Assembly (NCBI RefSeq): GCF_011305535.1
Contig: NZ_CP049905.1
Coordinates: 1,870,001 to 1,934,000, forward strand
Source: Diaphorobacter sp. HDW4B
Lineage (GTDB): Bacteria > Pseudomonadota > Gammaproteobacteria > Burkholderiales > Burkholderiaceae_C
Direction of reading: 5' to 3'
Length of the DNA: 64,000 nucleotides
Of the stretch, positions 39,129 to 47,792 are shown in pieces. The position numbers and the translations under genes were made by a program. The notes beneath the pieces are model-generated. The model was not told where the DNA came from and searched no databases. It worked only from the letters and a program-made list of their open reading frames with translations. How positions within the stretch are numbered: position 1 is the first letter of the stretch; each line of letters starts with the position of its first letter.

Positions 39129-40160
39129 TCAGGCCGCGAATTTCTGCGTGAATGTGACCAGCTCTTCGAGCTTCTTGAGCGCCGCGCCGCTGTCGAGCGC
39201 CGCTTGTGCTTTCTTCAGGCCATCTTCGATCGAAGAGGCCGCGCCGCCTGCGTACAGAGCCGCACCGGCGTTCAGGCACACGATGTCGCGCGCCGGGCCG
39301 TTGTCGCCTTGGAGCACGCCCATCAGCATGGCCTTGGATTCTTCGGGCGTTTCCACGCGGAAGGCACGTGTTCCGACCATGCGCAGGCCGAAGTCTTCGG
39401 GATGGATTTCGTACTCGCGCACGACGCCGTCTTTCAGTTCACCGACCACGGTGCCCGCGCCCAGGCTGATCTCGTCGAGACCGTCGCGGCCGTAGACCAC
39501 GATGGCATGGTCCGCGCCCAGACGCTGCAGGGCACGCACCTGGATACCGACGAGGTCTTCGTGGAACACGCCCATCAGGATGTTGGGTGCGCCAGCGGGA
39601 TTGGTCAACGGGCCAAGAATGTTGAAGATGGTGCGCACGCCGAGTTCCTTGCGGACCGGCGCGACGTTCTTCATCGCGGGATGGTGGTTGGGCGCGAACA
39701 TGAAACCGATGCCGACATCGGCAATGCTTTGCGCGATCTGCTCGGGCTTGAGGTTGATGTTCACGCCGAGCGCTTCCATCACGTCCGCGCTGCCCGATTT
39801 GCTGCTCACGCTGCGACCGCCGTGCTTGCTGACCTTGCCGCCCGCAGCGGCGATCACGAAGGTCGAGCAGGTGGAGATGTTGAAGGTGTTGGCACCGTCG
39901 CCGCCCGTGCCGACGATGTCGACCAGGTTCTTTTTGTCCGCCACGTGCACCTTGTTGGAAAACTCGCGCATGACTTCCGCAGCCGCAGAAATCTCGCCGA
40001 TGGTTTCCTTCTTCACGCGCAGGCCGGTGACGATGGCCGCCGTCATCACGGGCGACATCTCGCCGCTCATGATCATGCGCATCAGGTGCAGCATTTCGTC
40101 GTGGAAGATTTCGCGGTGCTCGATGGTGCGTTGCAGCGCTTCTTGAGGGGTGATCGACAT
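39129..40160 (-). CDS. trpD: Anthranilate phosphoribosyltransferase
   Basis: A 343-residue enzyme that joins anthranilate to PRPP. The PRPP/phosphate loop is [18 protein letters not shown], with [21 protein letters not shown] after it and [18 protein letters not shown] later. The ATG at 40160 has GGGAG about 9 bases upstream and was preferred to an in-frame TTG nine codons earlier. Unlike enteric bacteria there is no fusion to trpG, which is the separate gene 23 bases upstream. Confidence 0.97.
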   Translation of the reverse strand: MSITPQEALQRTIEHREIFHDEMLHLMRMIMSGEMSPVMTAAIVTGLRVKKETIGEISAAAEVMREFSNKVHVADKKNLVDIVGTGGDGANTFNISTCSTFVIAAAGGKVSKHGGRSVSSKSGSADVMEALGVNINLKPEQIAQSIADVGIGFMFAPNHHPAMKNVAPVRKELGVRTIFNILGPLTNPAGAPNILMGVFHEDLVGIQVRALQRLGADHAIVVYGRDGLDEISLGAGTVVGELKDGVVREYEIHPEDFGLRMVGTRAFRVETPEESKAMLMGVLQGDNGPARDIVCLNAGAALYAGGAASSIEDGLKKAQAALDSGAALKKLEELVTFTQKFAA

Positions 40161-40183
40161 GGTGTGGGCTCCCTGTTGTGGGT

Positions 40184-40777
40184 TCAACGTTGCTCAAGAA
40201 AATTGCGCAGCATCGCGTGGCCGTGCTCGGTCAGGATGCTTTCCGGGTGGAACTGCACGCCCTCCACCGCCAGCGTCTTGTGGCGCACGCCCTGGATCTC
40301 GCCGTCTTCGCTGGTGGCGGTGACTTCGAGCACGTCGGGGCAGGTGTTGCGGTCGATGACCAGCGAGTGGTAACGGTTGACCGTGAACTCCTTGGGCAGA
40401 TCGGCGAACACGCCTTTCTGGTCGGTCTTGATCACGCTGGTCTTGCCGTGCATCTGCTGCACGGCGCGGATGATGTCGCCACCGAACGCCGCGCCGATCG
40501 CCTGATGCCCCAGACACACGCCGAGCACCGGCAACTTGCCTGCAAAGTGCTTGATGGCGGCGACCGAAATGCCTGCCTCGTTGGGCGAGCAGGGGCCGGG
40601 CGAGATCACGATGCGCGTGATGCCTTCGCGTTCGACGAGCGCCTTCACATCGTCGAGCGTGGCTTCGTCATTGCGCACCACGTGCACCTCTGCGCCGAGT
40701 TCGGCGAGGTACTGCACGATGTTGTAGGTGAAGCTGTCGTAGTTGTCCACCATCAGCAGCTGGATCTTGGAAGTCAT
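40184..40777 (-). CDS. trpG: Anthranilate synthase glutamine amidotransferase subunit
   Basis: A 197-residue class I glutamine amidotransferase. Seen: [28 protein letters not shown], the nucleophile loop [15 protein letters not shown], and the His-x-Glu of [13 protein letters not shown]. It releases ammonia for TrpE, and in many beta-proteobacteria also serves aminodeoxychorismate synthase. Its start overlaps the end of the chorismate mutase gene by 4 bases. Confidence 0.96.
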   Translation of the reverse strand: MTSKIQLLMVDNYDSFTYNIVQYLAELGAEVHVVRNDEATLDDVKALVEREGITRIVISPGPCSPNEAGISVAAIKHFAGKLPVLGVCLGHQAIGAAFGGDIIRAVQQMHGKTSVIKTDQKGVFADLPKEFTVNRYHSLVIDRNTCPDVLEVTATSEDGEIQGVRHKTLAVEGVQFHPESILTEHGHAMLRNFLEQR

Positions 40778-41154
40778 GATGCGTTGCTCCCGGAATGGGT
40801 TGCGGTGCGAGGCTTGAGCCCCGCTGCGCGCAGGCGCGCGAGTTCGTCGTGTTCGTAGTCGATGTAGCAGGCGATCATGGCGCGGTAGATGCGCTCGATC
40901 AGGTCGGCGTTGCCGCCGTGCTTTTCCGCCTGTGGGCGCACGCGTTCGATGATGGCGTCGATGCGGTCCTGGTCGAACACCAGGTTCTCATCGTTCTTCA
41001 CCTTGGCCGCCTGCGTCATGTAGCCGCTGCGCTCCACGAGCAGCGGCACGAGGATGTCGTCCAGCGCATTCACGCCCGCGCGCACCTCGTTCATCGTTTC
41101 GCAGTTCTTTACCTTGTCCATAGCTCGTTGTGTCTCGCGGGCCATCTTGTTCAC
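40774..41154 (-). CDS. AroQ-class chorismate mutase inside the trp operon
   Basis: A 126-residue all-helical chorismate mutase type II protein. Seen: [20 protein letters not shown] with the Arg and Asp of the AroQ pattern, [13 protein letters not shown] in helix 1 and [16 protein letters not shown] in the last helix. It converts chorismate to prephenate (Tyr/Phe branch), or as a PchB-like relative could act on isochorismate. It starts at a GTG that overlaps the trpE stop (GTGA), with AAGGA 5 bases upstream, and its stop overlaps trpG. Placement between the two anthranilate synthase genes is notable because it competes for the same substrate. Confidence 0.85.
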   Translation of the reverse strand: MNKMARETQRAMDKVKNCETMNEVRAGVNALDDILVPLLVERSGYMTQAAKVKNDENLVFDQDRIDAIIERVRPQAEKHGGNADLIERIYRAMIACYIDYEHDELARLRAAGLKPRTATHSGSNAS

Positions 41155-42650
41155 TCAAGTCCTTCTTCCACCAACTCGGACGCACGAATCAGCGCGCGCG
41201 CCTTGTGCTCCGTTTCCTTCCATTCCAGTTCGGGCACCGAATCGGCCACCACACCGGCTGCGGCCTGCACGTAGAGCATGCCGTCCTTGACGATGCCGGT
41301 GCGAATCGCAATCGCCAGATCCATGTCTCCCGCGTAGCTCAGGTAACCGCAGGCACCGCCGTAGATGCCGCGCTTGGTCGGCTCCAACTTGTCGATGATC
41401 TCCATCGCGTGCACCTTGGGTGCGCCGGTCAGGGTGCCAGCAGGGAATGTGGCCTTGAGCACGTCCATGCTGGTCATGCCGTCGTTCAGAATGCCTTCGA
41501 CGTTGCTCACGATGTGCATCACGTGGCTGTAGCGCTCCACCGCAAAGGCTTCGGTCACCTTGACGGTGCCGGTCTTGGCGATGCGGCCAATGTCGTTGCG
41601 CGCCAGATCGATCAGCATCACGTGCTCGGCACGTTCCTTCGGATCGTTGATCAGTTCCTGCTCGGTGGCCTTGTCCTTCTCGGGCGTGGCACCGCGCGGG
41701 CGGGTTCCGGCGAGCGGACGGATCGTGACCTTCTGGCCTTCGGGCACGGCTTCGTGGCGCACCAGAATTTCAGGGCTGGCTCCGACGACCTGGAAGTCGC
41801 CGAAGTTGTAGTAGTACATGTACGGCGACGGGTTCAGCGAACGCAGCGCGCGGTACAGCGACAGCGGGCTTTCGGTGTAGCGCTTGTGGATGCGCTGGCC
41901 GACCTGCACCTGCATGAAATCACCCGCCGCAATCAGTTCCTTGGCCTCGCCCACGGCCTTGAGGTAATCCTCCTTGGCGAAGCTGCGCTCGGCGGTATGG
42001 CTCTCGGTGGCGCGAACCACGGGAGCGCTCACCGAGTACTTGAGCTGATCCTTCAGATCGCGCAGACGCTTCTTGCCCTTGGAGAACGCTTCGGGCTGCG
42101 ACGGATCGGCATAGACGATCAGGTAGAGCTTGCCCGACAGGTTGTCGATGACGGCCAGTTCCTCGCATTGCAGCAGCAGGATGTCGGGGCAGCCGAGCGT
42201 GTCGGGCGGGCAGCTGTTTTCGAGCTTCTTCTCGATGTAGCGCACCGCGTCGTAGCCGAAGTAACCGGCCAGACCGCCGCAAAAGCGCGGCAGACCGGCG
42301 CTCAGCGCGACCTTGAAGCGCTTTTGGTACTCGGAGATGAAATCGAGCGGATTGCCCGATGCGGTCTCCACCACCTGGCCGTCGGTGACGACTTCGGTCT
42401 TGGCCGCAGCGCCAAAGCCGCTGGCACGCAGCAAGGTGCGGGCGGGCAGGCCGATGAAGCTGTAGCGCCCGAAGCGCTCGCCGCCGACCACGGATTCGAG
42501 CAGAAAGCTGTTCGTTCCGTCGCCACGTGCATGCGAGAGTTTCAGGTACAGGGAGAGAGGAGTTTCCAGATCCGCAAAGGCCTCGGCGATCAGAGGAATG
42601 CGGTTGTAGCCTTCAGCGGCCAAGCTTTTGAATTCAAGTTCTGTAATCAC
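41151..42650 (-). CDS. trpE: Anthranilate synthase component I
   Basis: A 499-residue chorismate-utilising enzyme. The GTG at 42650 gives the usual betaproteobacterial N-terminus, residues 1-10 reading MITELEFKSL. The LLES stretch near 49-52 corresponds to the feedback-site element of the family. Catalytic blocks include IRPLAGTRPRG, DLARNDIGRIAKTGTVKV, ATFPAGTLTGAPKVHAMEII and GIYGGACGYLSY. It makes anthranilate from chorismate with ammonia from TrpG. The start overlaps the stop of a 27-codon ORF by 4 bases, and a leader with Trp codons lies upstream, so expression is probably tied to tryptophan supply. Confidence 0.97.
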   Translation of the reverse strand: MITELEFKSLAAEGYNRIPLIAEAFADLETPLSLYLKLSHARGDGTNSFLLESVVGGERFGRYSFIGLPARTLLRASGFGAAAKTEVVTDGQVVETASGNPLDFISEYQKRFKVALSAGLPRFCGGLAGYFGYDAVRYIEKKLENSCPPDTLGCPDILLLQCEELAVIDNLSGKLYLIVYADPSQPEAFSKGKKRLRDLKDQLKYSVSAPVVRATESHTAERSFAKEDYLKAVGEAKELIAAGDFMQVQVGQRIHKRYTESPLSLYRALRSLNPSPYMYYYNFGDFQVVGASPEILVRHEAVPEGQKVTIRPLAGTRPRGATPEKDKATEQELINDPKERAEHVMLIDLARNDIGRIAKTGTVKVTEAFAVERYSHVMHIVSNVEGILNDGMTSMDVLKATFPAGTLTGAPKVHAMEIIDKLEPTKRGIYGGACGYLSYAGDMDLAIAIRTGIVKDGMLYVQAAAGVVADSVPELEWKETEHKARALIRASELVEEGLE

Positions 42651-42730
42651 AGGTGAGTTCCCAGCTCTGCAACACATGCGGCGCGCGATCTCGTTTCGGC
42701 GGCCAGTGGGTGTGTTGCGGATTCATTCAT
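42647..42730 (-). CDS. Candidate 27-residue leader ORF coupled to trpE
   Basis: A short frame, MNESATHPLAAETRSRAACV plus seven more residues, whose TGA overlaps the trpE GTG (GTGA). It contains no Trp codon. GAGGAAG lies 6-8 bases upstream, but that sequence is the 3' arm of the hairpin at 42735-42755, so it would be hidden when the hairpin forms. Its ribosomes would feed trpE by coupling. An overlapping frame from 42726 contains two Trp codons but runs into trpE and is less likely. Translation is not proven. Confidence 0.4.
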   Translation of the reverse strand: MNESATHPLAAETRSRAACVAELGTHL

Positions 42731-42734
42731 TTCC

Positions 42735-42785
42735 CGCTTCCTCGTGCAGGAAGCGACGGGTGCACGCTGGGGGTGCCCCAGGTGC
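42735..42785 (-). promoter_or_regulatory. Candidate trp attenuator: two hairpins with an alternative pairing
   Basis: On the minus-strand RNA, hairpin A (42785-42762) has a 4-base outer and 6-base inner stem around a bulged base, next to the leader-peptide stop. Hairpin B (42755-42735) has perfect 8-base arms CGCTTCCT/AGGAAGCG. The 3' arm of A (CGUGCA, 42766-42761) is complementary to the loop of B (UGCACG, 42748-42743), so A and B can exchange partners. No U tract follows B, so control of ribosome access is more likely than transcription termination. Confidence 0.5.
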
Positions 42786-42787
42786 GA

Positions 42788-42871
42788 TCACGACATCAAT
42801 GACGCAGGCTTACGCCAGGGCCAGGCTCCCCGGTCTCCAAGACCTGCAATCGACGTGCGGTGAATGAACAT
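42788..42871 (-). CDS. trpL: Candidate tryptophan leader peptide with Trp-Pro-Trp
   Basis: A 27-residue frame upstream of trpE with Trp at positions 17 and 19 in the run RGAWPWRKP, ending TGA at 42788 right before hairpin A. Closely spaced Trp codons in a short ORF ahead of a trp operon are the hallmark of ribosome-mediated attenuation (established for enteric trp). GGCGG lies just before the ATG as a weak ribosome site, and a TACACT -10-like hexamer about 15 bases further up. Two Trp in 27 residues is far above background, but the gene is a prediction. Confidence 0.55.
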   Translation of the reverse strand: MFIHRTSIAGLGDRGAWPWRKPASLMS

Positions 42872-43037
42872 AGGCCGCCAGTGTAGCAAGACTGAATGAC
42901 GTTCCGGCATTCATTGCATGACAACCCCGACCAAATGCGTGGAAAACCACGCGAAAACCCTGTGGCCGGACATAGCAATATGTCTCAAACTGAAGGCACA
43001 AAAAGCACGCTCGTTCTTTTATCGAGGGGACAAACCA
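42872..43037. promoter_or_regulatory. Divergent promoter region of the trp leader and the chalcone isomerase gene
   Basis: The 166 bases between the leader-peptide start and the plus-strand gene carry both promoters. On the minus strand TACACT lies just upstream of the leader. GAGGGGA at 43024-43030 is the ribosome site of the plus-strand gene. I see no further gene here. Confidence 0.4.
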
Positions 43038-43643
43038 ATGACTTCCACCACTCGCCGCGCGATGGTCATCGCTCCTTTGGCATGCGCACTCACTCCCTGG
43101 ATGCCGTCGGCCCATGCCGCCACGGCCATGGAAGTGGGTGGCGTGCAGTTCGCCGCCACCCAGCAGGTCCAGCAAAGCACGCTGCAACTCAACGGCGCGG
43201 GCGTGCGCTACAAAGCGGTGTTCAAGGTCTATGCGGCCGCGCTCTATCTGGAAAAGACCGCGCAGACGCCCGCTGAGGTGTTCGCGCAGAACACCCCCAA
43301 GCGCCTGATCGTGCACATGCTGCGTGAGATCGATTCGTCCGAACTCGGCAAGCTGTTCTCGCGCGGCATGGAAGACAACATGGACAAGGCCGCGTTCTCC
43401 AAGGTGGTGCCGGGCGTGCTGCGCATGAGCCAGATCTTCTCGGAGCACAAGAAGCTGCAGGCGGGCGAGCAGTTCATGGTGGACTGGATTCCCGGTACCG
43501 GCACGGTCATCACGGTGCGCGGTCAGCAACAGGGCGAGCCGTTCAAGGAACCCGAATTCTTCAACGCGCTGATGGGCATCTGGCTCGGCCCCAAGCCTGC
43601 GGACTGGAAGCTCAAGGACGGATTGCTCGGCAAGAGCGCCTAA
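43038..43643 (+). CDS. Chalcone isomerase-fold exported protein
   Basis: A 201-residue protein with a signal peptide (about 1-31, cleavage near SAHA) and a bacterial chalcone-isomerase-like domain. Seen: VGGVQFAATQQVQQSTLQLN, FKVYAAALYLEKTAQTPAEV and KRLIVHMLREIDSSELGK. Bacterial members are periplasmic and lack a known flavonoid-type activity; fatty-acid binding is known for plant relatives. GAGGGGA lies 7 bases before the ATG. A longer in-frame start would bury the signal peptide and was rejected. It is divergent from the trp leader. Confidence 0.82.
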   Translation: MTSTTRRAMVIAPLACALTPWMPSAHAATAMEVGGVQFAATQQVQQSTLQLNGAGVRYKAVFKVYAAALYLEKTAQTPAEVFAQNTPKRLIVHMLREIDSSELGKLFSRGMEDNMDKAAFSKVVPGVLRMSQIFSEHKKLQAGEQFMVDWIPGTGTVITVRGQQQGEPFKEPEFFNALMGIWLGPKPADWKLKDGLLGKSA

Positions 43644-43912
43644 GAGCGAATCCGGATCTGACATAAATTGACAAATATTCGCCAACGCGCATGTCTCTTA
43701 TGGAAAATGCCTCCAAATCGCTAGCAAAACACCGCCACTCAGCGCACGAGAGCCATCAGATCTTCAGCGGATTCGTAGCCCCTCACGCGCGTCTGTAGCC
43801 AAAAAACGTCAATCCCCCGGCGTGGCGTGTTTTTCAAATTGCGTTTACTGTTAGAAACTATTGCCAATTTGAGAGAGTTTGTTCCTCTCTGCCAGCCCGG
43901 AAGGATTAATTG

Positions 43913-45685
43913 ATGAGACTCGCCAATGCCAAGGTCGGTGTACGGTTGGCCTTTGCCTTCAGCCTGATTCTCTTTATCACGCTGGTGATCGCCGGCATTG
44001 GCGTGTGGCGCCTGCAGGAGCTGGCCAACACCACGCGCCAGCTCACCACCACCGACAACGACCGCCTGCGCGCCGCCGTGAAGTGGCACAACGCGGTCGA
44101 GCAAAACTGGCTGCGCACGCAGACCGCGATGCTCGACAACGACATCGGCAACTTCAAGAGCTGGCGCGACGAGATCCGCAAGACAGCGAACGAGGCCGAC
44201 GTGGCGCGCAAGAACATCTCCGAGCTGGTGACTGCCGGAGAAGGCATCAGCCTGCTACGCGAAATCGACGTGGCCCGCGACGGCTACCGCAAGCTGCGCG
44301 AATCGCTGCTGGAGCGACGCAATGGCGGCGAAGACGTGACCGAGCCGCTGGAGCGCGACCTCAAGCCGCTGGCCGACGCCTACATCGGCGCCATCACCCG
44401 CATGGAAGAGCGCCAGAGCATGCTCTACGACCAGACCCGCCACGAGGCCGACCAGAAGGCCGCACAGGGCCGCATCATCCTGATCGCCGGTTCCGTCGTC
44501 GCGCTGCTGCTGGGCATTGCGCTGTCCATTCTGCTGACCCGCTCGATCACCCGCCCCCTGCAACTCGCCGCCCAGCGCGCGGGACAGATCGCGGAGGGCG
44601 ACCTCACGCAACCCATCATCGCCGACGGCAAGGACGAGGCCGCACAACTGCTGCAGGCGCTGCAGCACATGCAGGACAACCTCTCGCAACTGGTCTCCGG
44701 CGTGCGCTCCAACGCCGAGAGCGTGGCCATCGCCAGCGCGGAAATCTCGCAGGGCAACAACAACCTGTCCTCGCGCACCGAACAGCAGGCCAGCGCGCTC
44801 GAAGAAACCGCTGCATCGATGGAAGAACTGGGCTCCACCGTGCGCCAGAACGCCGACAACGCCCGCCAGGCCAACCACCTCGCGATGAACGCCAGTTCGG
44901 TCGCCGTGCAGGGCGGCAACGTGGTGGCCGAAGTGGTCGACACGATGAAGGGCATCAACGACTCCAGCCGCAAGATCGCCGACATCATCGGCGTGATCGA
45001 CGGCATTGCCTTCCAGACCAACATCCTCGCGCTCAACGCCGCCGTCGAAGCCGCCCGCGCGGGAGAGCAAGGCCGTGGCTTTGCGGTGGTGGCCGGTGAG
45101 GTCCGCAGCCTCGCCCAGCGCAGCGCCGAAGCCGCCAAGGAAATCAAATCCCTCATCAACGCCAGCGTCGAGCGCGTCGAGCAGGGCACGCATCTGGTCG
45201 ACAAGGCGGGCGAGACCATGACCGAAGTGGTCAACGCGATCCGCCGCGTCACCGACATCATGGGCGAGATCAGCGCCGCCAGCAGCGAGCAGAGCGCAGG
45301 CGTGAGCCAGGTCGGCGAAGCCATCACCCAGATGGACCACGCCACACAGCAGAACGCCGCCCTCGTCGAGGAAAGCGCCGCCGCAGCCGACAGCCTCAAG
45401 ACCCAGGCCGCGCAACTCGTGCACGCCGTCGCCGTGTTCCGCATCGCGCATGAGCACGAGCACGAACGCGCCCGCGCACAGGCCCTGCCGCAACGCAAAT
45501 CGGCCGCGCTGACATCGGACAACCGCACACAGTCGCTTTACTCGACTTCGAGCGCGACGCACTCCATCGGCCAGCGCAACTACAGCGGCTCGGCCACCCC
45601 CGCGTCGCCCGTGGCCGCATCCGTGCAGCGCAACCGCGAACGCAACGCGGCAGCGGACAGCCATGATCAGTGGGAGAGCTTTTGA
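43913..45685 (+). CDS. Methyl-accepting chemotaxis protein
   Basis: A 590-residue chemoreceptor. TM1 lies at about 11-32, a four-helix-bundle periplasmic sensor at 33-188, TM2 at about 189-211, HAMP at 212-264 and the cytoplasmic signalling rod beyond. The hairpin tip holds [20 protein letters not shown]. The last residues are DQWESF, fitting the W-x-x-F pentapeptide that tethers CheR/CheB in high-abundance receptors. AAGGA lies about 7 bases before the ATG. No che genes are adjacent. Ligand unknown. Confidence 0.93.
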   Translation: MRLANAKVGVRLAFAFSLILFITLVIAGIGVWRLQELANTTRQLTTTDNDRLRAAVKWHNAVEQNWLRTQTAMLDNDIGNFKSWRDEIRKTANEADVARKNISELVTAGEGISLLREIDVARDGYRKLRESLLERRNGGEDVTEPLERDLKPLADAYIGAITRMEERQSMLYDQTRHEADQKAAQGRIILIAGSVVALLLGIALSILLTRSITRPLQLAAQRAGQIAEGDLTQPIIADGKDEAAQLLQALQHMQDNLSQLVSGVRSNAESVAIASAEISQGNNNLSSRTEQQASALEETAASMEELGSTVRQNADNARQANHLAMNASSVAVQGGNVVAEVVDTMKGINDSSRKIADIIGVIDGIAFQTNILALNAAVEAARAGEQGRGFAVVAGEVRSLAQRSAEAAKEIKSLINASVERVEQGTHLVDKAGETMTEVVNAIRRVTDIMGEISAASSEQSAGVSQVGEAITQMDHATQQNAALVEESAAAADSLKTQAAQLVHAVAVFRIAHEHEHERARAQALPQRKSAALTSDNRTQSLYSTSSATHSIGQRNYSGSATPASPVAASVQRNRERNAAADSHDQWESF

Positions 45686-45710
45686 TCAGGGCTTTCTGAA
45701 CTCGGGCACA

Positions 45711-45748
45711 AGCGACGTCGGGGGGGTTCTCGACGTCGCTTTTCTTTT
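45711..45748 (+). terminator. Intrinsic terminator after the chemoreceptor gene
   Basis: Arms AGCGACGTCG (45711-45720) and CGACGTCGCT (45731-45740) with a G-rich loop, then TTTCTTTT. Confidence 0.85.
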
Positions 45749-45861
45749 GGTGAGACCGGGTTTCGCGCTACTCGGTCGGTCCTGTCGCACAAGCCATCTT
45801 GCCGATAGCATTCCCCATCGACTAGGCTGACCCCTTCACCATCCACAAGGGAGTTCAGAGA

Positions 45862-46380
45862 ATGCGGTTTTCATGGATCTACGGCACGGCGGCGGCTACG
45901 GCACTGGTTTTGACGGCACACGGCGTGCTCGCCAAGGACATCTCGGAGAAAGCGGCCCGCGACGAAATCGTCAACATGAGGGATGCCGATCCGGCGATGC
46001 AGAAGGCCTTTGACAAGGCGCGCAAGACGCTGCCGGATTTTCTGAAGAAAGCCGCCAATCCAGCGGATGGCACCGACAACTACGCGCTGAAGGTGGGCCT
46101 GACGGACGGGCGCAACACCGAGTATTTCTGGATGGCCGACTTCGAGCAGAAGGGCGAGCAATTCACCGCCACGCTGAGCAACACGCCGCGCCTCGTGCGC
46201 AAGTACCGCGGCGGCGAGCAGGTGACGTTCAGCCGTGGGCAGATCGTCGATTGGCTCTACATCGACGAGGCGCGCGGCCGGATGATGGGCAACTTCACCG
46301 CCTGCGCCCTGCTGACCAAGGAGTCGGCCAAGGACGCGGCGGCGTTCAAGAAGCAGTACGGGCTGAGTTGCGACGACTGA
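45862..46380 (+). CDS. Exported DUF2314 protein
   Basis: A 172-residue protein with a signal peptide (about 1-24, VLAKD at the junction) and a DUF2314 (YegJ-like) domain. Seen: ALKVGLTDGRNTEYFWMADF, FSRGQIVDWLYIDEARGRMM and GNFTACALLTKE. The function of the family is unknown. GGGAG lies about 9 bases before the ATG. It is convergent with gph, 14 bases away, and preceded by a terminator, so it is a single transcript. Confidence 0.8.
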   Translation: MRFSWIYGTAAATALVLTAHGVLAKDISEKAARDEIVNMRDADPAMQKAFDKARKTLPDFLKKAANPADGTDNYALKVGLTDGRNTEYFWMADFEQKGEQFTATLSNTPRLVRKYRGGEQVTFSRGQIVDWLYIDEARGRMMGNFTACALLTKESAKDAAAFKKQYGLSCDD

Positions 46381-46394
46381 ACGATCCGGCGCGC

Positions 46395-47102
46395 TTACTG
46401 CGCCGTCAGTTCCACCAGCGAATCGACAAACGCATCCGCGTTCACCGCGCGGATCGGCTCGCCGTGGTTGTAGCCGTAGGTGACCAGCACGACGGGGCAG
46501 CCAGCGGCGCGCGCGGCGCTGGCGTCGTTGCTGGAATCGCCCACCATCAGCGTCTTGGCAGGCGGCGTTCCCAACGCCTCGCAAGTCTTCACCAGCGGCA
46601 TCGGATCGGGCTTCTTGCGCTCGAAGGCGTCGCCGCCGAACACATGGCTGAAGTAGCCGTGCAGACCCTTGGCCTTGAGCAATTCATACGCGAATGCCGT
46701 TGGCTTGTTGGTCAGGCAGGCCATGGGGTAACCGGCCTTGGCGAGCGCCTCCAGACCTTCGGCGACGCCCGGATACAGCGTGGAAAACTGGCCGTTGACG
46801 CGCTCGTAATGCCACTGGTAGCGCTCCCAGGCCTCGGGCATGAGCTGCGTGACCTTGGCGGCCACGGCACTGTCGCCCGCCTCGGTCAGCACATGGGTGA
46901 GCACCGAGTGCAGCAGATGCTCCGAACCCTTGCCGACCATGTGCTCGATATGGCTTGCATCCAGCGCGGGCAGCTTCAAATCCAGCAGCATGCCGTCAAT
47001 CGACTTGGCAAAGTCGCCCAGCGTGTCCACCATGGTTCCGTCGAGGTCGATCATCACGGCCACGCAGGAGCGGAGCAGGTTGGGAGCGGAGGCGGCGACC
47101 AT
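46395..47102 (-). CDS. gph: Phosphoglycolate phosphatase
   Basis: A 235-residue HAD-superfamily phosphatase. Motif I is MIDLDGTMVDT, the cap follows, CLTNKP is motif II, and VGDSSNDASAARAAGCPVV is motif IV. It removes phosphate from 2-phosphoglycolate formed in DNA repair and oxygenation reactions. The ATG at 47102 has AAGG 8 bases upstream. In Burkholderiales gph usually lies between rpe and trpE; here plus-strand genes separate all three. Confidence 0.93.
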   Translation of the reverse strand: MVAASAPNLLRSCVAVMIDLDGTMVDTLGDFAKSIDGMLLDLKLPALDASHIEHMVGKGSEHLLHSVLTHVLTEAGDSAVAAKVTQLMPEAWERYQWHYERVNGQFSTLYPGVAEGLEALAKAGYPMACLTNKPTAFAYELLKAKGLHGYFSHVFGGDAFERKKPDPMPLVKTCEALGTPPAKTLMVGDSSNDASAARAAGCPVVLVTYGYNHGEPIRAVNADAFVDSLVELTAQ

Positions 47103-47326
47103 AAAGCAAACCTTTCTAATGTTCAACGGCGAATATTGGTAACAGTTCAAATCTGACCGAAGTCAGTAATCCCGTGATTGTCCGTGCAGTCCGACACACG
47201 AACGCCAAAGAGCCGTACAAAAATGCGCGCTGTCAGCTCTTAAGCTGGTCTCAACTGGCAATCGCGGGCATCGATGACTCTTCATCGGTCCGGCCGACCC
47301 AGACATTCTTTCCAGGAGGTTTCATC

Positions 47327-47677
47327 ATGCGCTTTTCCTTGACTTCGACGGCTGCTGCCCTGCTTCTGTGCCTCGGCACCGTTGGCGCTCACGCGGCGGG
47401 CCCCGCACGTTCGGCTCCCGCCGAAGAGGGCTGCTCCTCGGCCAACCCACAGATCTGCCAACGCGAAGCCGCTGCAGCGCGCCAGGCCGGTCGCGGTGGT
47501 CAACTGACTGCTCCCGACACACAGGCTCAGGAGCGCAATGCGCTGGCCCGCTGCGCCGTCTTCAAGACCGAAGAAAGCAAGGGCGACTGCGAAGCCCGCG
47601 TGCGCAATGCGCGTGCTTCGGGCTCGGTGAACGGCGGCGGCCAGCTGCTGGAAGCCACGACACCGGTTCGCCAGTGA
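47327..47677 (+). CDS. Small secreted protein of unknown function
   Basis: A 116-residue protein with a signal peptide (about 1-23, GAHAAG) and a hydrophilic mature part containing four Cys (GCSSANPQICQREAA, ARCAVF, GDCEAR), likely two disulphides. A perfect AGGAGG lies 7 bases before the ATG, so expression should be strong. I recognise no named family. It sits alone between gph and rpe, facing rpe. Confidence 0.72.
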   Translation: MRFSLTSTAAALLLCLGTVGAHAAGPARSAPAEEGCSSANPQICQREAAAARQAGRGGQLTAPDTQAQERNALARCAVFKTEESKGDCEARVRNARASGSVNGGGQLLEATTPVRQ

Positions 47678-47735
47678 TCCTGCAGACGCCCGCAGCGGCA
47701 ACGGGCTGAGCGGGCTGAACGTGTTTTTCAACGAC

Positions 47736-47761
47736 AAAGAGGTGCTTTCGGGCGCCTCTTT
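47736..47761. terminator. Candidate hairpin terminator between convergent genes
   Basis: Arms AAAGAGGTGC (47736-47745) and GCGCCTCTTT (47752-47761), one wobble, loop TTTCGG. The U tract is formed mainly by the stem end, so efficiency is uncertain. It lies between the small secreted protein gene and rpe. Confidence 0.55.
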
Positions 47762-47792
47762 GCATTTCCGGGAAAGTTCAGCAGATCGAGGA

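Noticed and set aside
42647-42726. Alternative leader frame from 42726 with two Trp codons
   Set aside because: It runs past the trpE start, has no separate ribosome site and lacks adjacent Trp codons; the 42788-42871 frame fits an attenuator better.
43644-43912. Sigma-28 promoter for the chemoreceptor
   Set aside because: A TCAA lies in the region but no GCCGATAA-like -10 is at the right distance.
44255-45664. 469-codon open frame antisense to the chemoreceptor
   Set aside because: It is Gly/Arg/His-rich and mirrors a coding frame with unmistakable chemoreceptor motifs.
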